Numbered from the stretch's first letter, positions 34,320-46,562 are shown. The stretch: 64,000 nt of DNA from Pseudoflavonifractor sp. 60 (GCF_009911645.1 NZ_QWKI01000001.1:1-64000), one strand, 5' to 3'. Notes: generated by a model from the letters alone, not told the origin. Made by a program: numbers and translations.

Positions 34320-35180
34320 TTGTCAGCGCGTCAACGGGGAACGCTGTGTGTGTTCCTGGCCGCTGTACTGTACAGCATTGGGGGCCTCTGTATCAAGCTG
34401 ATTCCCTGGGGTGGCATGGCCATCAATGGAGCCCGCACCGCCATCGCCCTGGTGGTGATTGGCGCGTATTTAAAAACAACCCACCACAAGCCCCGGATGA
34501 ATCTGTGGATACTGGTGGGGGCGCTGTCCGTCTGCGGCACCAACATTTTATTCTCCATTGCCAATAAGCTGACCACCGCCGCAAACACCATTGTGCTCCA
34601 GTTTACTGCCCCCATCTTTGTGATTCTGTTCTCCGTCCTCCTGTTTGGGAAAAAGCCCCAAAAGCTGGATCTGCTGGCCTGCGGACTGGTGCTGGGGGGC
34701 GTGCTGCTGTTTTTTGTGGACAGCCTGTCGGCAGGGGGAATGCTGGGCAATATCCTGGCCCTGCTGTCCGGCGTCTCCTACGCAGGGGTATTTTTGATGA
34801 ACGATATGCCGGACTGCGACCCCATCTCCTCGGTCTTCTGGGGAGACGTGATCAGCGCCGTGGTGGGCCTGCCTTTTTTGGGCTACGAGACCAGCTTTTC
34901 TGTAACCACACTAATCTCGCTGCTGGTACTGGGCGTGTTTCAGGTGGGCCTGGCCTACATTCTAATGGTAGAGGGTCTGAAAACCACGCCCCCTGTCACC
35001 GCCAGCCTGGTATCCGGCATTGAACCGGTGCTCAATCCCATCCTGGTAGCGGTGTTCTACCACGAGATGATTGGCCCTGTCGCTCTGGTGGGTGCTATGG
35101 TGGTGGTTGGCAGTGTGGTGCTGTATAATGTGATTCTGGCCCGGCAAACAAATCCCTTTGAGGCAGGAGAAATCCGATGA
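34320..35180 (+). CDS. EamA/DMT-family transporter under tyrosine T-box control
   Basis: The 286-residue protein has about ten membrane helices in the duplicated EamA pattern, with NKLTTAANTIVLQFTAPIF in the first half and LVSGIEPVLNPILVAVFYHE in the second. EamA proteins move amino acids and other metabolites. The T-box leader suggests it responds to tyrosine shortage, so aromatic amino acid uptake is a reasonable guess. The TTG start at 34320 follows GGGAG by 7-8 bp; GTG 34311 would overlap the ribosome site. The stop overlaps the DUF4240 gene (ATGA). Confidence 0.85.
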   Translation: MSARQRGTLCVFLAAVLYSIGGLCIKLIPWGGMAINGARTAIALVVIGAYLKTTHHKPRMNLWILVGALSVCGTNILFSIANKLTTAANTIVLQFTAPIFVILFSVLLFGKKPQKLDLLACGLVLGGVLLFFVDSLSAGGMLGNILALLSGVSYAGVFLMNDMPDCDPISSVFWGDVISAVVGLPFLGYETSFSVTTLISLLVLGVFQVGLAYILMVEGLKTTPPVTASLVSGIEPVLNPILVAVFYHEMIGPVALVGAMVVVGSVVLYNVILARQTNPFEAGEIR

Positions 35181-35620
35181 AGCGCTTTGAATTTTTCTGG
35201 CAAACCATGGAGTTGTGCGACTGGTCTCACAAGGGCGACGATAACAAGGTGCTGAGACCGGTCATGCGATATCTGGCCCAACAGGAGGACAGCATAATTT
35301 TTCTGTTCCACGATTTGATGTCTGAGCTGTTATATGAACTGGACAGCAAAAAGCTGGCGGACCAGTGCGAAAAGGCGGAGCCCAGTATGAGCGATGATTC
35401 CTTTTTATACTCCCGCTGTGTGGCTCTGATCAACGGGCCGGATTACTATGAAAAGGCAAGGCAGGGGAGGGCAAAGGAGATGTGGAACATAGAATTTGAA
35501 TCGCTCCTCTATGTTCCGTCAAGAGCTTGGGCCTTGAAGCACAGAAAATCGGAGGAGGACTATCCTCACACCTCGCCCCTCAGCTATGAAACTGGCAGCA
35601 ATTTGGAACAATGGAAGTAA
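35177..35620 (+). CDS. DUF4240 domain-containing protein
   Basis: The 147-residue soluble protein has an N-terminal FEFFWQTMELC, a central MSDDSFLYSRCVALINGPDYYEKA and ESLLYVPSRAW, the pattern I remember for DUF4240. Function unknown. Its ATG overlaps the EamA stop and tyrS starts 19 bp after its end, so it belongs to the tyrosine-responsive transcript. Confidence 0.8.
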   Translation: MKRFEFFWQTMELCDWSHKGDDNKVLRPVMRYLAQQEDSIIFLFHDLMSELLYELDSKKLADQCEKAEPSMSDDSFLYSRCVALINGPDYYEKARQGRAKEMWNIEFESLLYVPSRAWALKHRKSEEDYPHTSPLSYETGSNLEQWK

Positions 35621-35639
35621 ATAAAAAGGAGATATTACC

Positions 35640-36863
35640 ATGACCTGTTATGAAGAACTGAAAGCCCGCGGGCTTATCGCCCAGGTGACCAACGAAGAAG
35701 AAATTTCCAAAATGGTGAACGAAGGGAAGGCGGTGTTTTATATCGGTTTTGACCCCACCGCCGACTCCCTCCATGTGGGCCACTTTATGGCGCTATGTCT
35801 GATGAAGCGGCTGCAGATGGCGGGCAACCGGCCCATCGCCTTGATTGGCGGCGGCACTGGCATGATTGGCGACCCCTCCGGTCGCACCGATATGCGCTCC
35901 ATGATGACCCCGGAGACCATTCAGCACAACTGCGACTGCTTTAAAAAGCAGATGGAGCGGTTTATCGAGTTCGGCGAGGGCAAGGCGATGATGATCAACA
36001 ACGCCGACTGGCTGCTGAAGCTGAACTATGTGGAGGTCCTGCGGGAGGTAGGCGCCTGCTTCTCGGTGAACAATATGCTCCGGGCAGAGTGCTACAAGCA
36101 GCGCATGGAGAAGGGGCTCAGCTTCCTGGAGTTCAATTATATGATTATGCAGTCCTACGACTTCTACTACCTCTTCCAGCACTACGGCTGCAATATGCAG
36201 TTCGGCGGCGACGACCAGTGGTCCAATATGCTGGGCGGCACCGAGCTCATCCGCCGCAAGCTGGGCAAGGACGCCCACGCCATGACCATCACTCTGCTGC
36301 TCAACTCCGAGGGGAAGAAAATGGGCAAGACTGCCAAGGGGGCTGTCTGGCTGGACCCCAACAAGACGTCCCCCTATGAGTTCTACCAGTACTGGCGCAA
36401 CGTAGGAGACGGCGACGTGCTCAAGTGCCTGCGGATGCTCACCTTCCTGCCGCTGGACCAGATTGATGAGATGGATTGCTGGGAGGGTAGTCAGCTGAAC
36501 ACCGCCAAGGAGATTTTGGCCTTCGAGCTGACTAAGCTGGTCCACGGCGAGGAGGAGGCCGTCAAGGCTCAGGAGGCAGCCAAGGCCCTGTTTGTGGGGG
36601 GCGGCGATATGTCCAACGTGCCTGCCACTCAGCTCACTGACGATGACCTCACCGACGGCACCATCGGCGTACTGGACCTGATGGTGAAGTGCAAGTTGGC
36701 CCCCTCCAAGAAGGAGGCCCGCCGCCTGGTGGAACAGGGCGGGGTGGAGGTCAACGGCGAGAAGGTGGCCGCCGCCACGGTGAGCTACTCCGCCGCCGAC
36801 CTGTCCGGCGAAGGGCTGATGGTAAAGAAGGGCAAAAAGGTGTATCACCGGGCCCATATGTAA
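35640..36863 (+). CDS. tyrS: Tyrosyl-tRNA synthetase
   Basis: The 407-residue class I synthetase charges tRNA-Tyr. It has the HIGH-like HVGH (45-48), the tyrosine site with [13 protein letters not shown] and [17 protein letters not shown]-type motifs, the KMSKS-like KMGKT near residue 230 and a C-terminal S4 RNA-binding domain. Length is typical. RBS AAAAAGGAGA. It is the last gene of the T-box operon, explaining the TAC specifier upstream. Confidence 0.96.
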   Translation: MTCYEELKARGLIAQVTNEEEISKMVNEGKAVFYIGFDPTADSLHVGHFMALCLMKRLQMAGNRPIALIGGGTGMIGDPSGRTDMRSMMTPETIQHNCDCFKKQMERFIEFGEGKAMMINNADWLLKLNYVEVLREVGACFSVNNMLRAECYKQRMEKGLSFLEFNYMIMQSYDFYYLFQHYGCNMQFGGDDQWSNMLGGTELIRRKLGKDAHAMTITLLLNSEGKKMGKTAKGAVWLDPNKTSPYEFYQYWRNVGDGDVLKCLRMLTFLPLDQIDEMDCWEGSQLNTAKEILAFELTKLVHGEEEAVKAQEAAKALFVGGGDMSNVPATQLTDDDLTDGTIGVLDLMVKCKLAPSKKEARRLVEQGGVEVNGEKVAAATVSYSAADLSGEGLMVKKGKKVYHRAHM

Positions 36864-36874
36864 GGAAAACCGGC

Positions 36875-36903
36875 CAGGGAGAGGTGACAATTGCCTCTCC
36901 CTG
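36875..36903 (+). terminator. Weak terminator or pause hairpin after tyrS
   Basis: CAGGGAGAGG and CCTCTCCCTG pair around TGACAATTG. No strong T-run follows (TCTAGTCTGG), so readthrough into the next gene is likely. Confidence 0.5.
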
Positions 36904-36923
36904 TCTAGTCTGGAGGGGCAAAG

Positions 36924-37424
36924 TTGGAGAGAGTCATTGTGATCGGCAGTCCCGGGGCGGGGAAGAGCACCTTTGCCCGGAAGCTACGGGAGAAGACCGG
37001 TCTCCCGCTGTACCATTTGGATCTCTTCTGGCATAAACCGGACCGTACAACTGTAACAAGAGAAGAATTTGACGCCCAACTGAAGGAGCTCCTCAAAGAG
37101 GACCGGTGGATCATGGACGGAAACTTCCAGCGGACCCTTGCCATGCGTTTGGAGGCCTGCGATACCGTTTTTCTGCTGGACCTTCCATTGGAGGTCTGCC
37201 TGTCCGGCGCAGAGAGCCGCATTGGCCAAAAGAGAGCGGATATGCCCTGGGTCGAAGACGAATTTGCTCCGGAATTTCGACAGTGGATTGTGGATTTTCC
37301 CCAAAATAAACTGCCGCAGATTTACCAGCTGCTGGAACATTGTCCAGCCGGAAAAACCGTCATTATTTTCAAATCCCGAGAGGAAATCAACAGCTACCTG
37401 AACTCAGAAAATCGATTGTTCTGA
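36924..37424 (+). CDS. Small P-loop kinase (adenylate kinase/FlaR-like)
   Basis: The 166-residue protein has Walker A GSPGAGKST (8-16), YHLDLFWHKPD and a GNFQRTLAMRLEACDTVFLLDLP segment, as in the FlaR/topology-modulation relatives of adenylate kinase. Substrate unknown. The TTG start follows TGGAGGGGCAAAG. It is probably cotranscribed with tyrS by readthrough. The 37425-37591 gap holds nothing recognised. Confidence 0.85.
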   Translation: MERVIVIGSPGAGKSTFARKLREKTGLPLYHLDLFWHKPDRTTVTREEFDAQLKELLKEDRWIMDGNFQRTLAMRLEACDTVFLLDLPLEVCLSGAESRIGQKRADMPWVEDEFAPEFRQWIVDFPQNKLPQIYQLLEHCPAGKTVIIFKSREEINSYLNSENRLF

Positions 37425-37591
37425 GGCGGCATACCAGAGTTACGGCCCAACCGCAGGGGGCGTTGATTTTGGAACAGACTTTTGAACCCATGAATGAAGA
37501 AAGGGGGGACGGATCAGACCTCAGAGGGGCCACATTTCCAGGTAAACAAAATAAAAATTTTGTTGACTGGAGTGGAGGCTGAAACGCCATT

Positions 37592-38602
37592 TTGAGGTGT
37601 GATCTTGATTCTGTGGACTACCGTACTGACGCGCCGCCTATTCTGCGGGATTTCCTGGTCTACCACGAGACTATCCAGGGACACTCCCGGCGAACGGTGG
37701 ATGAATATTATTTGGATTTGCGGAATTTTTTCCGTTTTCTCAAGCACGATAAGAATTTGGTCTCCAGAGATATTCCGGTGGACGAGATCTCCATTGACGA
37801 CGCGGACCTGGCCCTGGTTCGCAGCGTCTCTCTGACCGATATCTATTCCTATATGAACTATCTGTCTCGGGACCGCGGCCTGAATAATACATCCCGTGCC
37901 CGCAAAGTGGCCACCATTCGTTCCTTCTACAAATACCTTACCAACAAGGCGAAGCTGCTGGAGGTCAACCCGGTCCAGGACCTGGACTCACCCCGGTTGA
38001 AAAAGACTCTCCCTAAATACCTCAACCTGGATGAGAGCCTGGACCTGTTAAATAATGTGGACGGAAAAAATTCCATTCGTGACTACTGTATCCTCACGCT
38101 GTTTCTCAACTGCGGCCTGCGTATTTCCGAGCTGGTGGGGCTGAATAAAACGGATGTTCGAGGCGACCAGCTGAGAGTTTTGGGCAAGGGCAACAAGGAG
38201 CGCATTTTATACCTCAACGAGGCCTGTCAAAATGCGCTGGAAGACTGGATGATGGAACGGGATACCCTGGCCCTGGTGGACCAAAATGCTCTGTTTGTGA
38301 CCCTGCAAAACCGGCGGCGTATCTCCACAGCGGCGGTCCACAAGCTGGTGAAGAAACACCTGGCCGCCGCCGGGCTGGACAGCACCCAGTACTCCTCCCA
38401 CAAGCTGCGCCACACCGCCGCTACCCTGATGCTGCAAAATGGCGTGGATGTGCGCACCCTTCAGGAGGTACTGGGCCATGACCACCTGAACACTACACAA
38501 ATTTACACTCATGTGGACAACGACTCAATGCGCGCCGCCGCCAAGGCCAATCCGCTGGGAAGGGCAAAACAGCGGAAACAAAAAGCAGAAAAAGACACCT
38601 AA
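37592..38602 (+). CDS. Tyrosine recombinase (XerC/XerD type)
   Basis: The 336-residue protein has a SAM-like N-terminal core-binding domain (about 15-118) and a catalytic domain with R177, K199, H270, R273, H296 and nucleophile Y305 in LRISELVG, KGNKER, HKLRHTA and LGHDHLNTTQIYTH. The set is complete, so it should be active. A second Xer protein is encoded at 48.5-49.4 kb; this one could be XerC. No integrase-linked mobile genes are near. TTG 37592 is the start, after GTGGAGG. Confidence 0.88.
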   Translation: MRCDLDSVDYRTDAPPILRDFLVYHETIQGHSRRTVDEYYLDLRNFFRFLKHDKNLVSRDIPVDEISIDDADLALVRSVSLTDIYSYMNYLSRDRGLNNTSRARKVATIRSFYKYLTNKAKLLEVNPVQDLDSPRLKKTLPKYLNLDESLDLLNNVDGKNSIRDYCILTLFLNCGLRISELVGLNKTDVRGDQLRVLGKGNKERILYLNEACQNALEDWMMERDTLALVDQNALFVTLQNRRRISTAAVHKLVKKHLAAAGLDSTQYSSHKLRHTAATLMLQNGVDVRTLQEVLGHDHLNTTQIYTHVDNDSMRAAAKANPLGRAKQRKQKAEKDT

Positions 38603-38642
38603 TGTATGGCCAATCATGCTTTATTAGGAAGGCGGTAATGAA

Positions 38643-39008
38643 ATGAATACACTTTATTTCTTAGTTGTGATGCTGGCCCCGGCGGCGATGCTGGCGGTGG
38701 GAATCCTGTGGAGAGTCTCCCCTCCCCCCTACCGGTCCAAAGGTCTGGCCTACAGCACAGAATTGACCCAGAGCAATCCGGACGCCTGGGATATGGCCCA
38801 TCGAAACTGCGCCAAGCTGTGGACCCGCATCGGGATCGTCAGCGGCGTGGTCAGTGTGATCTTGATCGTGCTATTCCAGGAAGTTCTGGAAAACCTTTGG
38901 ATGTGGTTTGTGGTGGGACAGATGGTGCTGTTCTGCGTTTCAGTATTTATGGTAGATTTATTATTGAAAACTATCTATTCAGACGAAAATCAAAACAAAA
39001 ATAAGTAA
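38643..39008 (+). CDS. SdpI-like small membrane protein
   Basis: The 121-residue protein has three hydrophobic segments (about 5-22, 63-84, 88-108). The block AYSTELTQSNPDAWDMAHRN resembles the SdpI/YhfL family motif (YRTxxxxxxxxxWxxAH). SdpI gives immunity to the SdpC toxin in Bacillus, but many homologues are of unknown role. ATG follows AGGAAGGCGGTAATGAA. It converges on a SUKH-like gene across a shared terminator. Family call is tentative. Confidence 0.6.
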   Translation: MNTLYFLVVMLAPAAMLAVGILWRVSPPPYRSKGLAYSTELTQSNPDAWDMAHRNCAKLWTRIGIVSGVVSVILIVLFQEVLENLWMWFVVGQMVLFCVSVFMVDLLLKTIYSDENQNKNK

Positions 39009-39012
39009 ATCT

Positions 39013-39059
39013 ATAAAAAAGCAACCCCTTCAGCCAGGTGCTGGAGGGGTTGCTTTTTC
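39013..39059. terminator. Bidirectional terminator
   Basis: AAAAAAGCAACCCCTTCAGC and GCTGGAGGGGTTGCTTTTT pair around CAGGT. It lies between the convergent SdpI-like and SUKH-like genes. Confidence 0.95.
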
Positions 39060-39061
39060 TG

Positions 39062-39729
39062 TTATGCCATGGAGAGCATCCACTGTGTAAAGGAATCCTG
39101 AGACTGGATGGGGTCTGGTATGCCGCCGTTTTTGGCAAAGCGCTTCTGAGCGTAAGAGTATAGGTGCCCTGATCCATCTTTGCTTCGATTTTGTCGCTCA
39201 AGTTGTAATCCTCATAGTTTTTGTCCGGGTCCCAATCCAAAAAGGGTTGATATTCCTCTTTTAAGCCGAAAAACTGTGCAAAAAAATCGAACAAGTTTGG
39301 GGCAATTTCCTCAAACTGGCCTTCTGTCTCCCCATAGACCTTCCCGTTTTCACTCCAGTAGATGAATTCAGAGCTCCAATAACGGTCTCCGTGTTCCACC
39401 ACACCAATTTCTATCAACAATTCATCCCGCTGGAGCTGGATTACTTCTACCACGGGAAGCTCCCAGAGTTCACACCCGCTTATTTCGCGACTGGGTGTTC
39501 GCCATCCGATTAAGATCAGCTCTTTTTTCACATCAGATCTGGGCCGAAAAAAACCGCCCTTCATCTGTATGCCACCGAATTGCTCCACAAAGATACGGGC
39601 GGCGGGAAAGAGATAGACACCAAAAAGGCCAAGCTGCTCCAGGGCTTCGATGCCCTCCTGACGCTTAGAGCCATCCCAGCCGCATCGGGCAAGCGCCTGC
39701 TTTACCTGCTCTTCCAAAGCGGTCTCCAT
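39062..39729 (-). pseudogene. SUKH-3-like gene with a C-terminal frameshift
   Basis: From ATG 39729, after GAGGGGTGTGGTTTCCA, the protein begins METALEEQVKQALARCGW and has YLFPAARIFVEQFGGIQM, the N-terminal pattern of SUKH-3 (SMI1/KNR4-like) immunity domains. At about 39165-39172 the frame seems to shift: the continuing frame runs off through the terminator, while the neighbouring frame gives HLYSYAQKRFAKNGGIPDPI and ends at TAA 39062 just before the terminator. One base is missing or two are extra near GGG. It is either a disrupted gene or a sequencing error. Confidence 0.6.
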
Positions 39730-39744
39730 TGGAAACCACACCCC

Positions 39745-40875
39745 TCACATCTGAATCAGCTCATATTTCCGGGAGCCCAGTCCGATTTTCTCGGCGTGAG
39801 CCAAGCAGCTGCGCCACTCCGACTCCGGGGTTGAGTTGGTGAAGTGGTCGTGGTGGTCATGGAAGCTGGGGTCGGCCAGGTGCTGAGCCAGCTGACTGCC
39901 CGGCATGGGTTCAGCGGCCATACAGGCGTCCACACAGGCCTGGTCCAGAGCCAGCGGGTCGGTGGAGACGAACATCCCCAGATTGGGCAGGATAGGCACG
40001 TCGTTCTCGGCGTGGCAGTCGCAGTTGGGGGACACATCCACAATCAGTGAGATGTGGAACTGGGGCCGCCCGTCCACCACCGCCTTGGTGTACTCCGCCA
40101 TGCGGCAGTTGAGGGCCGCCTGGGCATTATCGTTCTGGAAATAGATGGCGTCAAAGTTGCAGGCCCCCAGACAGCGGCCGCAGCCCACGCAGTGCTGTTC
40201 ATCCACCGTCATTTTCTTGGAAGCCTCGTCAAAGACCAGACCGCTGTTGGCGCACTCCTTTTGACAGCGGGTACAGCCCCGGCAGGCACTGACTCTGATC
40301 TTGGGCTTGCCGCTGGCGTGCTGCTCCTTCTTCCCTGCCCGAGACCCGCAGCCCATACCGATGTTTTTAATTGCCCCGCCGAAGCCGGTCATCTCGTGGC
40401 CCTTGAAGTGGGTCAGGCTGATGAACACGTCTGCGTCCATGATGGCCCGGCCAATCTTGGCCTCTTTGACATATTCGCCCCCTGCCACAGGCACGTCCAC
40501 ATCGTCGGTCCCCTTCAGACCGTCGCCGATGAGGATGGGACAGCCCACCGTCAGCGGGGTAAAACCGTTCTGCCAGGCGCACTCCAGGTGCTCCAGGGCG
40601 TTTTTCCGAAAGCCGGGGTACATGGTGTTGCAGTCGGTGAGGAAGGGCTTGCCCCCCAGTTCCTTGACCACGTCCACCACCGCCCGGGCGTAGTTGGGCC
40701 GGAGATAGCTGATGTTGCCCAGCTCGCCGAAGTGCATCTTGATGGCCACAAATTTGCCCTCCAGATCCAGGTCCGCAATGCCTGCCTTGCGGATCAGCTT
40801 CTTCAGCTTAGTGGGCAGACTGTCACCATAGGCCTGGGTATGAAAATCAGTGAAATAAACCTTTGATACCTGCAT
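39745..40875 (-). CDS. DUF362 protein with ferredoxin domain
   Basis: The 376-residue protein has an N-terminal DUF362 part (MQVSKVYFTDF, FVAIKMHFGELGN, TGFGGAIKNIGMGCGSRAGK) and a [4Fe-4S] ferredoxin-like insert with two Cys clusters (ACRGCTRCQKECANSG near 190 and HCVGCGRCLGACNFDA near 217). Such proteins are assumed redox carriers in anaerobes; partner unknown. ATG 40875 is favoured over ATG 40881 by its distance from AGGGGGAAAA. A minus-strand promoter-like TTGACT/TATAGT lies at about 40910-40935. Confidence 0.9.
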   Translation of the reverse strand: MQVSKVYFTDFHTQAYGDSLPTKLKKLIRKAGIADLDLEGKFVAIKMHFGELGNISYLRPNYARAVVDVVKELGGKPFLTDCNTMYPGFRKNALEHLECAWQNGFTPLTVGCPILIGDGLKGTDDVDVPVAGGEYVKEAKIGRAIMDADVFISLTHFKGHEMTGFGGAIKNIGMGCGSRAGKKEQHASGKPKIRVSACRGCTRCQKECANSGLVFDEASKKMTVDEQHCVGCGRCLGACNFDAIYFQNDNAQAALNCRMAEYTKAVVDGRPQFHISLIVDVSPNCDCHAENDVPILPNLGMFVSTDPLALDQACVDACMAAEPMPGSQLAQHLADPSFHDHHDHFTNSTPESEWRSCLAHAEKIGLGSRKYELIQM

Positions 40876-40946
40876 AAACATTTTCCCCCTATGTAAAATT
40901 ATTAAAACTATACCATATAAACTATACTTTAAGTCAAGAGGAATCC

Positions 40947-41888
40947 TCAAATATTTACTCTTTTGGCCTCCAATATCCCAGGAATGATGGAACACAGAGA
41001 ACCGGCGACAATCAGCACAACCCCCGCCAGCATATTGGGGACAATCTTCTCCCCGTGGAGCCACCAGGCCAGCACCGGGGACAGAGCCGGTTTGAAAAAG
41101 TAGACCAGAGAAACCACGCTGGCCGGCTGACGCTCCATCGCCATAAAGTAGCAGCAGAAACCGATACCAGCCACACCCACCGACACAAAGAGGACATAGG
41201 GAAGATTTTGCAGGGTATAGCCCGCCATGATGGGGATGTTGGCAAAGTTCTCCAGGCCCGCCTGCTGGAACATCCGAGCCACCGCCGGAATGTGAGAAAT
41301 CAGGATAAAGGCCAGCACAATCAAGCTGCCGAAGAGGAAACTGAAGCAGCTGACCACCGCCCCGCCAAATTCGGCACATTTTCGCTTACCCATAACTCCG
41401 TACAGAGAAAACAGCAGTGTAGACAGCAGCGCCAGCAGCACACCGGTCATATTCAGCCGGGTATTCCAGGGGCTGATGATGACCACAGTGCCGGCCACTT
41501 CCAGCAGGAGGGCTGCAATATTCCGGGGTTTAATCGGCTCTCTCAGGAGGAAAAAGGCCAAAAATGTAACGAACACCGGATTGCAGCTGAACAGCACTGC
41601 CGTCACACCGGAGTCGGTGTAGCTCACCGCCATTTGGAGGATGGGCATACTCAGAGCTATGCCAATAAAGCCCAGCAGTGCAAAATATGCTACGCTTTTG
41701 GCGTCCAGCTGCTTTCCTCGCTTCTTCAGTGTGTTCATTGCCACTGGCAGCAGGAACAGGAAACCCACAGCAAAGCGGCACAGGGTCAGCTGGACAGAAT
41801 TGATCTGGCCGGCGATAAATTTCAGCACCACCTCATAGGAGGTGAACATCACCACCGTCACAGCAATATAAAGATAGCCCTTTTTCAC
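40947..41888 (-). CDS. EamA/DMT-family transporter
   Basis: The 313-residue protein has about ten helices and a duplicated EamA core (TLCRFAVGFLFLLPVAM; VSLVYFFKPALSPVLAWWLHGE). It begins MKKGYLYIAVTVVMFTSYEVVLK. Substrate is unknown. It is a second, distinct DMT transporter in the window and has no T-box. It lies between ligA and the DUF362 gene on the minus strand. Confidence 0.88.
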   Translation of the reverse strand: MKKGYLYIAVTVVMFTSYEVVLKFIAGQINSVQLTLCRFAVGFLFLLPVAMNTLKKRGKQLDAKSVAYFALLGFIGIALSMPILQMAVSYTDSGVTAVLFSCNPVFVTFLAFFLLREPIKPRNIAALLLEVAGTVVIISPWNTRLNMTGVLLALLSTLLFSLYGVMGKRKCAEFGGAVVSCFSFLFGSLIVLAFILISHIPAVARMFQQAGLENFANIPIMAGYTLQNLPYVLFVSVGVAGIGFCCYFMAMERQPASVVSLVYFFKPALSPVLAWWLHGEKIVPNMLAGVVLIVAGSLCSIIPGILEAKRVNI

Positions 41889-41912
41889 GGAAAGCCTCTC
41901 CCCTTTTCTCTA

Positions 41913-44541
<2,629 letters not shown>

Positions 44542-44557
44542 TGGTAAAGTTCCTTTT

Positions 44558-45247
44558 CTACGATTTTACGCCGTCCCATTGCAGATAGGTGTCCGGCACC
44601 TGACCGACAATAACAGTCTCGGCCACACACAGGCGGGTGTGGAGCTCTGTCTCCGTCCTCCCCCCGGGGAGCAGCAGAGTCATAGGGACGGAGGTCTCCA
44701 GCCAGATACGATGAAGGGTCTGGTTTACGCCAGCAGAGGCGAACTGGCTGTCAAACTCAGCGTGTACTGTTCCTACCGTAATCGCCTGGATTTTTAGAGA
44801 CGGCCCTTTCGCCCACAGGGGTTCCAGGTCAAACAGATTGCCCAGAGGCACCTGAATCAGGGAGGCGTCCGCCCGTTCCAGCGTCTCCAAAATAGAGGCG
44901 GTCAACTCCGACCGGAGCAGGTTCATCTGTGCCATATTGGTAGTCAGGGCGGTAATGGCGCCGCTCTCGTCCCGCTGGATCGTAATAAAGTCCCCATAGC
45001 TCACCTGCCGGGCGGCAACAGCCTCCTCCACCACCGCAGTCATGGTGTTCTGGGCCTGGGCAGCGGCAAGCTCCGACACCACGGGGCGCAGTTTGGCCTC
45101 CAGCAGGGCAATCACCGACGCGGCCACCGCCAGGGCCACCGCCAGCGTGAGCAGCAGGGTTGATCCCTCAAACCGCACACCTGCTGGACGGCGTTGAGGG
45201 ACGGGTTTCCGGATGCGCCGTATCAGCTCCCGCCGCCATGGTCTCAT
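44558..45247 (-). CDS. yunB: Sporulation protein YunB
   Basis: The 229-residue protein has one N-terminal membrane helix (about 25-48), followed by ELAAAQAQNTMTAVVEEAV and a C-terminal QTLHRIWLETSVPMTLLLPG segment, the YunB pattern. YunB is made in the mother cell under sigma-E in Bacillus. ATG 45247 follows GGGTGAGGAT; an in-frame start 15 bp upstream has a worse site. Confidence 0.88.
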   Translation of the reverse strand: MRPWRRELIRRIRKPVPQRRPAGVRFEGSTLLLTLAVALAVAASVIALLEAKLRPVVSELAAAQAQNTMTAVVEEAVAARQVSYGDFITIQRDESGAITALTTNMAQMNLLRSELTASILETLERADASLIQVPLGNLFDLEPLWAKGPSLKIQAITVGTVHAEFDSQFASAGVNQTLHRIWLETSVPMTLLLPGGRTETELHTRLCVAETVIVGQVPDTYLQWDGVKS

Positions 45248-45291
45248 ATCCTCACCCCCCATGGGTCAGGATATTCCAAAGGCGGCTTGGA

Positions 45292-46557
45292 CTATGCCTC
45301 CAATAACTCCTGCACCGCCAGCAGCACGCCCAGCTTGCCCGACTCGAAGGTCAGGCCGCCCTGGAGGTAGACGGTGTAGGGCTCCCGCATAGGGGCGTCG
45401 GCGGACAGCTCGATGGAGGCCCCCTGGACAAAGGCCCCGGCGGCCATAATCACCTGGCAGTCGTAGCCCGGCATATCCCAGGGCTCTGGAGTGACATAGG
45501 AGTCCACCGGCGCACCGAACTGGATGCCCTTGCAGAACTTCCGCAGGGCCTCCGGCTGCCTCATGTGGATCATCTGAATGATATCGTGGCGGACCGTCGA
45601 GGAGTGGGGCTCGGTCTCGTAGCCCAGCAGCTCCATGACTCTGGCGGCAAAGACGGCGGTTTTCACCGCCTGGGCCACCGTATGGGGCGCCAGGAACAGG
45701 CCCTGGTAGAGCAGCCGGTTCTGGCCCAGGGTACAGCCGCACTCCCCTCCGATGCCCGGCACGGTGAGCCGCATAGCCGCCCCCTCCACCAGGTCTCGCC
45801 GTCCGGCAATATAGCCGCCCGTGGGAGCCAGACCGCCCCCGGGGTTCTTAATGAGAGAGCCCACCACCAGGTCAGCCCCCACGTGGGTTGGCTCCAGCTC
45901 CTCTACAAACTCGCCATAGCAGTTATCCACCAGAATGGCAGCATTGGGATTGGACGCCTTGATTCTGCGGCACATCTCGCCAATCTCCTCCACTGACAGA
46001 GACGACCGGGTAGAATAGCCCTTGGAGCGCTGAATGAGTACCGCCTTAACCCTGGGGTCGGCGGCAGCCCTTGCCATCCCGTCCAGGTCGGGTTTGTTGT
46101 CCAGCAGCTCCACCTGCCGGTACTCCACCCCGTAGTCCTTCAGGGAACCGGGCCCCTTGTCCACCGCCCCTACAACCCCCCGCAGGGTATCGTAGGGTGC
46201 GCCTATGGCGGACACCAGCACGTCTCCGCGCTTCAGTGCCCCGAAGAGAGCGCAGGCAATGGCATGGGTCCCGTTGACGAACTGGATGCGCACCAGGGCG
46301 GCCTCCGTTCCGAAAAGCTCGGCGTAGATTTTATCCAGTTCATCCCGGCCTAAGTCGTCGTATCCATAGCCGGTGGTGCCGGCAAAATAACCGTCGGCTA
46401 CCCGGTGTTTCTGAAAGGCAGCCAGTACACGGGCGGTGTTTGTTTCCGCAATGGCATCAATGCGGGAAAATTCCTCTGTCAGCTGTCCCTGGGCCTGAAC
46501 GCCCAGAGTTCTGACGCGGTCGTTGATCTGCAAAGTCATATCTCTTGTCAATCCCAT
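45292..46557 (-). CDS. Methionine gamma-lyase/aluminium-resistance family PLP enzyme
   Basis: The 421-residue fold-type I PLP protein has the predicted PLP lysine K237 in VVGSLIKNPGGGLAPTGGY, with GYGYDDLGRDELDKIYAELFGTEAALVR and SKGYSTRSSLSVEEIG, hallmarks of the YnbB/aluminium-resistance group. True substrate is not known. The start is uncertain (ATG 46557 or ATG 46539); neither has a strong ribosome site. It follows murD by 5 bp. Confidence 0.9.
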   Translation of the reverse strand: MGLTRDMTLQINDRVRTLGVQAQGQLTEEFSRIDAIAETNTARVLAAFQKHRVADGYFAGTTGYGYDDLGRDELDKIYAELFGTEAALVRIQFVNGTHAIACALFGALKRGDVLVSAIGAPYDTLRGVVGAVDKGPGSLKDYGVEYRQVELLDNKPDLDGMARAAADPRVKAVLIQRSKGYSTRSSLSVEEIGEMCRRIKASNPNAAILVDNCYGEFVEELEPTHVGADLVVGSLIKNPGGGLAPTGGYIAGRRDLVEGAAMRLTVPGIGGECGCTLGQNRLLYQGLFLAPHTVAQAVKTAVFAARVMELLGYETEPHSSTVRHDIIQMIHMRQPEALRKFCKGIQFGAPVDSYVTPEPWDMPGYDCQVIMAAGAFVQGASIELSADAPMREPYTVYLQGGLTFESGKLGVLLAVQELLEA

Positions 46558-46562
46558 CTGTT

